A stretch of 42,278 nucleotides of DNA from Nonomuraea jiangxiensis (lineage in GTDB: Bacteria > Actinomycetota > Actinomycetes > Streptosporangiales > Streptosporangiaceae): NCBI RefSeq assembly GCF_900099965.1, contig NZ_FNDJ01000054.1, forward strand, positions 1-42,278, written 5' to 3'. Numbering within the stretch: position 1 is the first letter of the stretch; each line of letters opens with the position of its first letter. A program made the position numbers and the translations under genes. Under the pieces are notes generated by a model. That model ran no database searches. It saw nothing but the letters and a program-made list of their open reading frames with translations, and was not told the origin of the DNA. Positions 32,995 to 39,431 of the stretch are shown here, one piece after another.

Positions 32995-33144
32995 TCAGCT
33001 TGGCGGTAGGCCCCGCGGCGCCCAGCCGGTCGTCCGGGAAGGGAAAATCTGTCTTCGCACCCGCGTGCTCCAGGCGCTGTTGTCGCTGGAGGTCTGAATG
33101 GTGAAGTTCACAGGGAAGCCGTAGCCGGCGTTGGCCCCGTCATT
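32995..33144 (-). pseudogene. Fragment of an F5/8-type C (discoidin) carbohydrate-binding domain
   Basis: The minus strand reads GANAGYGFPVNFTIQTSSDN and SAWSTRVRRQIFPSRT before a TGA. The pattern G-GFPVDFTIQTSTDN-TWTT is the central strand of F5/8C domains attached to secreted glycosidases. No catalytic domain, signal or start is present. It ends about 50 bases from the ABC operon, so it may be a scrap of a glycosidase once associated with it, in opposite orientation. Confidence 0.5.
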
Positions 33145-33174
33145 GCGCGGCGCGAGATCCACCCGTCGCTCGAC

Positions 33175-33291
33175 TACTGGCATGCCAATGACGGCCGCCC
33201 GGTGCCCTTCACCGTCGAACACCTCACCGGCCACCCTGCCCGCACGTTCGCCACCTGGACCCGGGACTACGCCGGCGACTTCGACGAGTAA
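33175..33291 (+). pseudogene. C-terminal scrap of an NmrA-like NAD(P)-binding protein
   Basis: The plus strand encodes YWHANDGRPVPFTVEHLTGH and PARTFATWTRDYAGDFDE then TAA. V-xLTGxPARTFxxWxRD is the ending of NmrA-type NAD(P)H-binding reductases. The Rossmann domain is absent; upstream sequence is antisense to the F5/8C fragment. Non-functional. Confidence 0.45.
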
Positions 33292-33345
33292 CTTCCAGCA
33301 GGCAGGACAGCATCACTCCCAGCCAGCAGGTGCACACGAGAGCCC

Positions 33346-33825
33346 TTGACTTGGGCCAACGCCTTTCGCGAGTGCCTGGCTTCGTTCACGCCAGGCATAA
33401 CGGCACCGCCGTTCCCTGGACGGCGCGGGCCCGAGCACCCGCGGTGCCACGCTGCCCGGCTGTCGGAGAATCCCGCTGCCCGGGTGCTGCTCCTGGAAGC
33501 CGGCGGTGAGGACACGAATGAGAACATCAAGGTGCCGGCGGGGCTGAGGCCCCGCGGCTGCGGGCGAGTGACGCTCGCGTCCACCGACCCCGAACAGCCT
33601 CCGCTGATCGACCCCCGGTACGTCACCAACCCCGAGGACGTGGCCGCACTCATCCGCAGCCTGCGAAGCGTCATCGAGATCGGCGACCTGGAGCAGCTCG
33701 CCAGCTACATCGCTCGGCCTTACCTGCCGGCAGGCGCCGATCTCTCGGTATTCGACGACAAGGCGCTCGTCGACATGCCGGCTCTCGTGGCTCCCATCCT
33801 GCCGGGGCAGCACAGAGGAACGTAG
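33346..33825 (+). pseudogene. GMC oxidoreductase with an internal deletion
   Basis: One open frame joins two distant parts of a glucose-methanol-choline oxidoreductase. ARLSENPAARVLLLEAGGED (second strand of the FAD domain, Glu binding ribose) is followed within 20 residues by GRVTLASTDPEQPPLIDPRY, VTNPEDVAALIRSLRSVIEI, the C-terminal substrate domain. The about 350 residues between, and the GxGxxG loop before, are missing, and the C-terminal active-site His-Asn is not seen. The deletion kept the frame, so a 159-residue product could be translated, but cannot bind FAD properly. Related enzymes oxidise choline, alcohols or sterols. Confidence 0.75.
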
Positions 33826-33837
33826 CGAGAATTGTCA

Positions 33838-33869
33838 TAGTTGCCTGGTAACTAGTAGCCTGGCGACTA
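33838..33869 (+). promoter_or_regulatory. Two overlapping PadR-type dyads reaching the start codon
   Basis: TAGT-N9-ACTA occurs twice, at 33838-33854 and 33853-33869, sharing two bases; the 15-base units (33838-33852 and 33853-33867) are direct repeats with 12 identical bases around GCCTGG. The second dyad runs into the ATG of the padR gene. TTGTCA at 33832 may be a -35 box. PadR proteins bind short inverted repeats of the kind ATGT-N8-ACAT, so autoregulation is likely. There is no ribosome site, so the mRNA may be leaderless. Confidence 0.65.
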
Positions 33870-34468
33870 TGAACGCCACTCAGCGCCGTTCGACCCTGGC
33901 CCTGGCAGTGCTGTCCCTCCTGCGGGAGGCCGAATACCGGGGCATGCCCGCCATGCACCCGTACAAGATGCAGCGCTTGATCAAGGACCGCGGTAAGGGC
34001 GAGGTGGTGAACGTCGGGCAGCGCGCCAGCCTCTATCGCACCATCGAGCGCCTGCAGAGAAGCAGGCTGGTCGAGGCGCGCGAGAGCAGCCGCGAGCACA
34101 ACCGGCCGGAGAAGACGCTGTACGCGCTCACCGATGAAGGCCGCGCGACCTGGCGCGAATGGATGCTCGACGCGCTGGCCAATCCGACACGGGATTTCCC
34201 GGAATTCCCGGCGGCGTTGGCGTTCATCCCGCTGCTGACACCCGACGAGGTGCTGAGGCAGTTGGAGAAACGTGAGGAGAAGCTTTCCGCCGAGCTGAGC
34301 CGAATCCAGACGGTCATGGAGGATGGCGCGGAGTGGGGGCGGCTCTTCATGCTGGAAATGGAATATCTGCGCGCCACTACCGCGGCCGAACTGGAGTGGG
34401 TGCGGTCCGTCGCCAACGATCTGCGGTCCGCCGAGATCACCTGGGACGAGGAGTCACTCCTGCACTAG
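33869..34468 (+). CDS. PadR-family transcriptional regulator
   Basis: The 199-residue repressor has an N-terminal winged helix (about 10-95: LALAVLSLLREAEYRGMPAM, HPYKMQRLIKDRGKGEVVNV, GQRASLYRTIERLQRSRLVE, KTLYALTDEGRATW) and a C-terminal helical dimerisation domain (EKREEKLSAELSRIQTVMED, FMLEMEYLRATTAAELEWVR). PadR members sense phenolics, antibiotics or other toxic small molecules and often control the gene next to them. Here an FAD monooxygenase starts 12 bases after the stop. The double dyad at 33838-33869 overlaps its start, so it probably represses this two-gene operon until the monooxygenase substrate appears. Confidence 0.92.
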   Translation: MNATQRRSTLALAVLSLLREAEYRGMPAMHPYKMQRLIKDRGKGEVVNVGQRASLYRTIERLQRSRLVEARESSREHNRPEKTLYALTDEGRATWREWMLDALANPTRDFPEFPAALAFIPLLTPDEVLRQLEKREEKLSAELSRIQTVMEDGAEWGRLFMLEMEYLRATTAAELEWVRSVANDLRSAEITWDEESLLH

Positions 34469-34480
34469 GAATCAGAAAGC

Positions 34481-35830
34481 ATGTTTCACGTTCTCATCAT
34501 CGGCGCTGGTACCGGCGGGCTCTGTCTGGCCCAGGGACTCAAGCGGGCCGGCATAAGCGTCGCGGTCTACGAGCGCGACCGCACCCGGCGCGACGGCCTG
34601 CAGGGATATCGGGTCGGGATCGACGCCGACGGCAAACGAGCGTTGAAGGCGAACCTCGCGCCGGATCTGTACGACACGTTCATCGCCACCTGCGCCCAGC
34701 GGCCCGCCTACGGAAACCAGCTCACCCACAAGCTGAAGTTCCTCTTCTCCGCCGGCCCCGAAGTGTCCACGGCCAAGGAGGACGACGAGCAGGACGAATC
34801 GGTGAGCCGCATGACGCTGCGCCAGGTCCTGCTCACCGGCGTCGAGGACGTCGTGCATTTCGACAAGGAGTTCGTGCGTTACGAGCGGCGGCCGGACGGA
34901 AAGGTCACGGCCCATTTCAGCGACGGCAGCAGGGCCACCGGTGATCTGCTCGTGGGAGCCGAAGGAGCATGGTCAAAAGTACGGGCGCAATATCTTCCGC
35001 ACGCGAAACTCGTCGAGACCGGGCTCATCGGGCTCACCGGCAAGACGCCGCTCACCCCCGAAACCGCCGCGTTGCTACCCCAGCGAATGATCGAAGGGGT
35101 CAGCTTGGTGCACGGCCCGAAGGGATTCATGTGCATCTTCCACGTCATGCGCTTCAAATGGGACGCCGACGGCAGGCCGAAGAGCGGAATCGGCGCCACG
35201 GACGCGCAGGCCATCGCGAACTGGCCCGGCATGCTCTACGACAACAGCCGCGACTACATCATGTGGGGGTTCGCGGCGGCCGAGCGATGGTTGCCGAAGG
35301 ACGTCTCCGGCATGCGCGGCGCGGAAATCCAGCGACTGGTCCTGGAGATGACCAGTGACTGGCATCCCGACCTGCGCCGGATCTTCGAGCTCGGCGATCC
35401 AGGCAGCAGCTTCCCGCTCACGATCCGCACCTCTGAGCCGATCGCCCCCTGGCAGACCACGAACGTCACGCTGATCGGCGACGCCATCCACACGATGACC
35501 CCCGGTCGCGGCGTCGGCGCGAACACCGCCCTGCGCGACGCCCGGCTCCTCACCCGCAATCTCGCCAGGGCTCACCGGGGTGAGCTGCCCCTACTGGAGG
35601 CCGTGCACGACTACGAGACGAAAATGACGGCGTATGCGTGGGACGCCGTCGTCAAGTCCCGCGCGCAGATGAACGGCCACTCCGTCCTGCACGACGGCGG
35701 CTTCGCGGGCAGCCTGGCGCGGGCGGGCATGCGGACGGCGATGCGCGTCATGAATCGCATACCACCCCTCAAGCGCAGAATCGTCGACGCCGAGTCCGGC
35801 TTCCGCGGCGCAGGCCGCGACGACGACTGA
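34481..35830 (+). CDS. FAD-dependent monooxygenase (PHBH fold)
   Basis: The 449-residue flavoprotein hydroxylates a small organic substrate using NAD(P)H and oxygen. FAD loop: HVLIIGAGTGGLCLAQGLKR (GxGxxG, residues 8-13). Mid-chain: ATGDLLVGAEGAWSKVRAQY (DG-type motif region). Second FAD motif: VTLIGDAIHTMTPGRGVGAN (GD, about 330-349), followed by ALRDARLLTRNLA. The length and motif order fit group A aromatic hydroxylases, a family including antibiotic-modifying enzymes such as tetracycline and rifampicin monooxygenases. ATG at 34481 lies 12 bases after padR with a weak ribosome site. Control by PadR is likely; whether the role is detoxification or biosynthesis is open. Confidence 0.92.
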   Translation: MFHVLIIGAGTGGLCLAQGLKRAGISVAVYERDRTRRDGLQGYRVGIDADGKRALKANLAPDLYDTFIATCAQRPAYGNQLTHKLKFLFSAGPEVSTAKEDDEQDESVSRMTLRQVLLTGVEDVVHFDKEFVRYERRPDGKVTAHFSDGSRATGDLLVGAEGAWSKVRAQYLPHAKLVETGLIGLTGKTPLTPETAALLPQRMIEGVSLVHGPKGFMCIFHVMRFKWDADGRPKSGIGATDAQAIANWPGMLYDNSRDYIMWGFAAAERWLPKDVSGMRGAEIQRLVLEMTSDWHPDLRRIFELGDPGSSFPLTIRTSEPIAPWQTTNVTLIGDAIHTMTPGRGVGANTALRDARLLTRNLARAHRGELPLLEAVHDYETKMTAYAWDAVVKSRAQMNGHSVLHDGGFAGSLARAGMRTAMRVMNRIPPLKRRIVDAESGFRGAGRDDD

Positions 35831-35870
35831 CGCTGGCGCGGACCGCCCGCTCCATGAGGTGATCATGCTG

Positions 35871-35899
35871 CCGTTCCCGGGCCACCGTCCCGGGAACGG
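35871..35899 (+). terminator. Hairpin terminator after the monooxygenase
   Basis: Arms CCGTTCCCGGG (35871-35881) and CCCGGGAACGG (35889-35899) pair perfectly over 11 bases, loop CCACCGT, 40 bases after the monooxygenase stop. No long T-run follows (TTGG only), usual for these genomes. Confidence 0.75.
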
Positions 35900-36010
35900 T
35901 TGGCACGCCCCGGCGCAGCGAGATGCATCTGCCGAGCTGCGGGAGCCGACAACCCGTGGCGAGTGTGGATCGGCACGGCGACCGACCACCACTCCTGCGG
36001 AAGCCGCGCC

Positions 36011-36094
36011 TTAGGTGCTCAATGTGCTGCGGGCCGAAGACACGTTCGGCGAAGAACCCGTAGACCAGATCCAAATGATCGTCCTTGCGGACCC
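36011..36094 (-). pseudogene. Scrap of a serine recombinase
   Basis: The minus strand encodes VRKDDHLDLVYGFFAERVFG followed by PQHIEHLR. V-R-DxL-xxV-xFFxERVFGPxR is found near the zinc-ribbon/coiled-coil part of actinobacterial serine recombinases. The catalytic domain is absent and the flanks do not match. Remnant of an integrated element. Confidence 0.45.
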
Positions 36095-36152
36095 GAAGGC
36101 TCTTTCTGAGGTCTTGCCGTGTATACGCCGTTGCACCGGAGTCGGTGTTCGA

Positions 36153-36542
36153 TCACAGGGCGGGCTCAGGGAGCACATCTGCCGCCTGCCTTAGCGCCGC
36201 ATCCAGGATCGCATCCAGCATCCCCTGGGAGCTCTGGAGCTGAGTGATCGCCTCGATGATGCGGGCGCGCTCGCGCCGCAGGTCCTCAATGAAGGTCGGG
36301 CAGCCGGACGGCACCACCAGTTCGTCATCGTCGTGGACGCAGTGCAGGACTCGGGCGATGACCGCGGTGGGAAGCCCGGCGGCGAGCAGGGCTCGGATGT
36401 GGCTCACCGTTGTGACGTCCGCCCCGGCGTACTCGCGGTAGCCGTTGACCAGCCGGACTGGCTTGAGCAGGCCCTGCTCTTCGTAGTAGCGCAACAGCCG
36501 CCGGTGCACTCCGGTCTCGCGAGCCAGGTCGCCGATCCTCAT
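36153..36542 (-). CDS. MerR-family transcriptional regulator
   Basis: The 129-residue regulator: winged helix at the start (MRIGDLARETGVHRRLLRYY, EEQGLLKPVRLVNGYREYAG), then VTTVSHIRALLAAGLPTAVI and a coiled-coil dimer helix (FIEDLRRERARIIEAITQLQ). It has a Cys pair-like RVLHCVHDDDELVVPSGCP, which may sense thiol or metal. Most MerR proteins activate a divergent promoter with an overlong spacer; exactly such a promoter lies at 36557-36588, on the opposite strand, upstream of a truncated SDR gene and a SnoaL-like gene. The regulated enzyme itself has therefore been damaged. Confidence 0.92.
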   Translation of the reverse strand: MRIGDLARETGVHRRLLRYYEEQGLLKPVRLVNGYREYAGADVTTVSHIRALLAAGLPTAVIARVLHCVHDDDELVVPSGCPTFIEDLRRERARIIEAITQLQSSQGMLDAILDAALRQAADVLPEPAL

Positions 36543-36556
36543 TCGGTTCCTTTCGT

Positions 36557-36588
36557 TTGACCTTCACATGGATGTGACGCTTTACCGT
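36557..36588 (+). promoter_or_regulatory. MerR-type promoter with dyad in a 20-base spacer
   Basis: TTGACC (36557-36562, -35) and TACCGT (36583-36588, -10) are separated by 20 bases. In the spacer is TCACA-TGGA-TGTGA (36564-36577), a perfect dyad. This is the classic MerR layout: overlong spacer, operator between the boxes, divergent from the regulator gene. It would drive the SDR fragment and the SnoaL-like gene. Confidence 0.75.
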
Positions 36589-36626
36589 CCCCAGTATCGC
36601 TAATCGCGAAAAGTGAGGAGATGTCA

Positions 36627-36917
36627 GTGTCACGTGCAGTGATCATTGGTGCGGGTCCGGGGACCGGACGGGCGGTGGCTCGCCGGTTCGCGCGGGAGGG
36701 GCTGCCGATCACGCTGATCGCCCGGAGTGAGCGGACGCTGCGTGCCGCGGCCGAGGCGGTTGATTTGCGCGGTGTCCCGGCTGTCACGTTGGAGGCCGAC
36801 AGCACCGATCGGGCCGCGTTTAATGCCGCGCTCGACGAGGCTGCCGGCGAGTACGGCCGGTGGAAGCACGAAGCTCACCACTCCGGGCTGATCGGCCAGG
36901 GAAGTGGTAGGCCTTGA
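36627..36917 (+). pseudogene. Short-chain dehydrogenase, N-terminal part only
   Basis: GTG at 36627 (GAGGAG eight bases upstream; the ATG at 36621 is too close to it) starts SRAVIIGAGPGTGRAVARRF, the Rossmann loop GAGPGTG, then LPITLIARSERTLRAAAEAV and VTLEADSTDRAAFNAALDEA. That is the first third of an SDR of the type found with MerR regulators. After GEYG the sequence becomes unrelated (RWKHEAHHSGLI) and ends at 36917, so the catalytic Ser-Tyr-Lys part is missing. Its stop overlaps the next start (TTGA), which may be the junction left by the deletion. Confidence 0.75.
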
Positions 36918-37282
36918 GCGGCATCTCGAGCACGGGTGTCATCGCAGGATTGCTGGAGGTCTGGCGGCGAGCCTTCGACGAACAGCGGGTGAGCGATCTC
37001 GTCTCCCTTTTCAGGGAGGATGCACTCTTCCAGGGCATCAGTCCGCACCTGCGCACGGGCCGGGAGGAGATCTCCGAGTACTACGACAACGTCGCTGACG
37101 GTATGACCGCAAAGGTCGAGGTACTACGCGAAGTCCAGTTGAGCGAAGGGATCGTGATCGGGTTCTCGGACGTGACCTTTACCGCTCGTACCGGTGAGAC
37201 CCGCCCGATACGCCTCTCCATCGTCGCGGAGCAGGTCGAGGGCACTTGGCTGATCCGCCAATATCACGCGGCCACGCACTAA
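36914..37282 (+). CDS. SnoaL/NTF2-like small protein
   Basis: This 122-residue cone-shaped alpha+beta fold protein has VIAGLLEVWRRAFDEQRVSD, LVSLFREDALFQGISPHLRT, GREEISEYYDNVADGMTAKV and ending GTWLIRQYHAATH, matching SgcJ/EcaC or DUF4440-type NTF2-like proteins. These are isomerases, hydroxylases' partners or simply ligand binders. The TTG start at 36914 overlaps the stop of the SDR fragment, with GGAAGTGG as the nearest ribosome-like sequence. It is driven from the MerR-type promoter if read-through from the damaged SDR gene is translated. The substrate is unknown. Confidence 0.8.
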   Translation: MSGISSTGVIAGLLEVWRRAFDEQRVSDLVSLFREDALFQGISPHLRTGREEISEYYDNVADGMTAKVEVLREVQLSEGIVIGFSDVTFTARTGETRPIRLSIVAEQVEGTWLIRQYHAATH

Positions 37283-37398
37283 TATGGCGCGAGCGCTTCC
37301 GTGTGCGTGGTGACCTGGTGCAGGCGGTGGTGCTCGCCTATGAGGTCGGGCTGGTCACTCCAGGCTGGAGCTCTTTCGAGTGTGCTGCAAGCCACCGG

Positions 37399-37728
37399 TC
37401 AGGCCACGATGGCCGGATAGGGACTTCTCATCTCGCCGAAGTAGGCCTCGGGCGCTCCTTCGATGTGCTCGGACACTTCGTCCATGAAGGCACGCAGCAG
37501 TGGGGTCGCGTTGTGCCGGTCGAGGTCCTCCTGCGAACGCCAGACCTCATAGAGGAAGAATCGGCCGTCCTCCTGCTCGTGGAGGTGGTACTGAAGGTTG
37601 CCCTCGTGCCCTCGGGAGGGCTCGACGAGATCCATCAGGAGCTTCCTGAACTCGTCGGCGTGTCCGGGCTTGGGGGTCAGGAATCCGTAGAGCGAAACGG
37701 GCGCTGGTGCAGTCGAATTCGTTGTCAT
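37399..37728 (-). CDS. Antibiotic biosynthesis monooxygenase (ABM) domain protein
   Basis: The 109-residue dimeric alpha+beta barrel: SLYGFLTPKPGHADEFRKLL, GHEGNLQYHLHEQEDGRFFL, YEVWRSQEDLDRHNATPLLR. It has the ABM/quinol monooxygenase pattern (related to YgiN and ActVA-Orf6), which oxidises quinols and polyketide intermediates without cofactor. The start at 37728 is favoured over 37767 because a MerR-type promoter ends there; with the -10 box at 37741-37736 the mRNA would begin at or next to the ATG, so translation is probably leaderless. Divergent MerR gene at 37793 is the likely activator. Confidence 0.9.
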   Translation of the reverse strand: MTTNSTAPAPVSLYGFLTPKPGHADEFRKLLMDLVEPSRGHEGNLQYHLHEQEDGRFFLYEVWRSQEDLDRHNATPLLRAFMDEVSEHIEGAPEAYFGEMRSPYPAIVA

Positions 37729-37735
37729 GTCCGCA

Positions 37736-37767
37736 ACGTTAGGATGTGACACCAATGTTAGGTTCAA
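37736..37767 (-). promoter_or_regulatory. Second MerR-type promoter, 20-base spacer, for the ABM gene
   Basis: On the minus strand TTGAAC (37767-37762) and TAACGT (37741-37736) are separated by 20 bases. The spacer contains TAACA-TTGG-TGTCA, a dyad of the same TNACA-N4-TGTNA form as the one at 36564. It is divergent from the MerR gene at 37793. The -10 box ends seven bases before the ABM start codon. Confidence 0.7.
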
Positions 37768-37792
37768 GCCGCTGCCCTATGAGGTGGATCAC

Positions 37793-38152
37793 ATGAAGAT
37801 CGGAGAGCTGTCCCGCGAAACGGGTGTGGCCGTACGTCTCCTGCGCTACTACGAGGCCCAGGGGCTGCTCACCTCCCACCGCAGCGAAGGCGGCCACCGC
37901 CAGTACGATCCCGATGCCCCCGCCACCGTCGCCCGCATCCGCACCCTGCTCGCCGCCGGACTCCCTACCAAGGTCATCCGCGAGCTCATGCCCTGCTTCG
38001 TCGGCAACGGCACCGAGCTCCAGGCATGCGTTCTGGACCACCTCAGAACCCAGTACGCGGAGTTGGACTCCCGCATAGCCGACCTCGCCCGGGCCCGCAC
38101 GGCTCTGGGCGACATCCTCGAAGCCTCCGCCCGAGCACTCACCCACGTCTGA
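37793..38152 (+). CDS. MerR-family transcriptional regulator
   Basis: This 119-residue regulator, similar to the one at 36153: MKIGELSRETGVAVRLLRYY, EAQGLLTSHRSEGGHRQYDP, ATVARIRTLLAAGLPTKVIR, then LMPCFVGNGTELQACVLDHL and a coiled-coil helix (RTQYAELDSRIADLARARTA). The Cys in PCF and ACV lie in the same region as the Cys of the first MerR, so both may sense the same kind of signal. The ATG at 37793 is preferred (GAGGTGG before it); the frame continues to 37727 through the promoter. It should activate the divergent ABM gene. Confidence 0.92.
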   Translation: MKIGELSRETGVAVRLLRYYEAQGLLTSHRSEGGHRQYDPDAPATVARIRTLLAAGLPTKVIRELMPCFVGNGTELQACVLDHLRTQYAELDSRIADLARARTALGDILEASARALTHV

Positions 38153-38312
38153 ACCGGCAGTCACACATCGCCAGGTCCGTAGCCCAGCCAACTTCCGTCA
38201 GAGGGCGAAATCGTCGCTCATGCGATGCAATGGGCACTCTGCCGAGCATGGGCAACGCAGACTGCTCCCGAGCGCGCAGCGGTGACAAAAGGGCAAAGCG
38301 GACGGTCCGAGC

Positions 38313-39176
38313 TCAGGTTTCGGAAAGCTCTGACCGAGGGTCGAGCCTGCCGTGAGCCTCCGCCGAAAGATCCTGCCAGTCGGCCCAGGTCTTGAGCCGG
38401 TCGGCGTAGACCTGCTGAAGCATCGGGTAGAAGCCCTGGCCGAACAGCACCCGCAGGGGCGGGTTGTCGGAGTCGACGATCTTGAGGAGCGCCTGGGCCG
38501 CGGCGGCCGGGTCGCCGGCGGGCTGCCTTCCCGCGAACTGGGCGAGGCGCTGGCGGAGGCCGTCGTAAACCCGGTTGGCCTCGGCCATGTGGCCGTTGTT
38601 GAGGGGATCCGGGTTCTTGCCGGACCTGGTGGCGAAGCCGCCGGGCTCGACCACGGTCACCTTGATGCCGAAGCCGGCGACCTCTTGGGCGAGGGATTCA
38701 TTCAGGGCTTCCAGGGCCCACTTGGAGACGTGGTACGCGCCGCCGAGCGGCATGGCGATGAGCCCGGCGGCCGAGGAGAGCTGGATGATGTGCCCTGCGC
38801 CCTGCTCGCGCAGGTAGGGCAGCGCGGCCTGGATCACCCACACCGCACCGTACAAGTTGGTCTCCAGCTGGTCGCGCAGGTGCTGCTCGGTCAGCTCCTC
38901 GATGGCGCCCATCTGGGCGTAGCCTGCGTTGTTCACGATGACGTCCAGACGGCCGAAGTGTTCCTTGGCCCGCTTCACGCTCTCGAAGACGGCGGCCTTG
39001 TCGGTCACGTCCAGCTTCAGCGGGAGCACCGCGTCGCCATAGGCGGCGACCAACTCGTCAAGGCTTCCGGTGTTGCGGGCGGCCGCGGCCACCTTGTCGC
39101 CGCGAGACAGCGCCGCCTCGACGAAGTTGCGGCCGAGGCCGCGGGACGAACCAGTGACGAACCAGACCTTGCTCAT
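38313..39176 (-). CDS. Short-chain dehydrogenase/reductase
   Basis: A complete 287-residue NAD(P)-dependent oxidoreductase: VWFVTGSSRGLGRNFVEAAL (TGxxxGxG loop), LKLDVTDKAAV, DVIVNNAGYAQMGAIEELTE (NNAG), IIQLSSAAGLIAMPLGGAYHVSKWALEALN with the catalytic Ser and YxxxK, and TVVEPGGFATRSGKNPD. ATG at 39176 follows GGAAGGACATC. It is divergent from the ECF41-type sigma gene; a site resembling an ECF41 promoter (TGTCACA-N16-CGCC) lies 120 bases upstream. ECF41 genes are commonly next to SDR or epimerase genes. Substrate unknown. Confidence 0.92.
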   Translation of the reverse strand: MSKVWFVTGSSRGLGRNFVEAALSRGDKVAAAARNTGSLDELVAAYGDAVLPLKLDVTDKAAVFESVKRAKEHFGRLDVIVNNAGYAQMGAIEELTEQHLRDQLETNLYGAVWVIQAALPYLREQGAGHIIQLSSAAGLIAMPLGGAYHVSKWALEALNESLAQEVAGFGIKVTVVEPGGFATRSGKNPDPLNNGHMAEANRVYDGLRQRLAQFAGRQPAGDPAAAAQALLKIVDSDNPPLRVLFGQGFYPMLQQVYADRLKTWADWQDLSAEAHGRLDPRSELSET

Positions 39177-39299
39177 GATGTCCTTCCGTTCTTTCTGCGG
39201 TGGCGGTATGCGCGGCGGTCACCACGCAACGAGCCAAGGCGATCACTCGTGGAGTCGGGTGCCGCGCGGATCGTTCGCGCTGCGCCCTGACGACCATGA

Positions 39300-39326
39300 G
39301 GCGCCGGTGACCCGATCCCTGTGACA
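39300..39326 (-). promoter_or_regulatory. Possible ECF41-type promoter of the SDR gene
   Basis: On the minus strand TGTCACA (39326-39320) is followed after 16 bases by CGCC (39303-39300), one change from the CGTC -10 of ECF41 promoters. Distance to the SDR start is about 120 bases. Weaker than the plus-strand site at 39361. Confidence 0.4.
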
Positions 39327-39360
39327 GGGCGGTCATGTGACATGCGTCACCGATCACGAG

Positions 39361-39387
39361 TGTCACAAGGCGGTGAGGGCCGGCGTC
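39361..39387 (+). promoter_or_regulatory. ECF41-type promoter of the sigma factor gene
   Basis: TGTCACA (39361-39367) and CGTC (39384-39387) are exactly 16 bases apart, the described ECF41 consensus TGTCACA-N16-CGTC. It lies 44 bases before the sigma factor start at 39432, which indicates autoregulation. Confidence 0.75.
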
Positions 39388-39431
39388 TTGTGCAGGAGCA
39401 AGAATTGAGAGCCAACAGGCAGGAGTGGGCT

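Noticed and set aside
33346..37728. An antibiotic biosynthesis gene cluster
   Set aside because: An FAD monooxygenase, ABM and SnoaL-like proteins are common in such clusters, but there is no synthase, carrier protein or scaffold enzyme; the genes fit regulator-controlled detoxification better.
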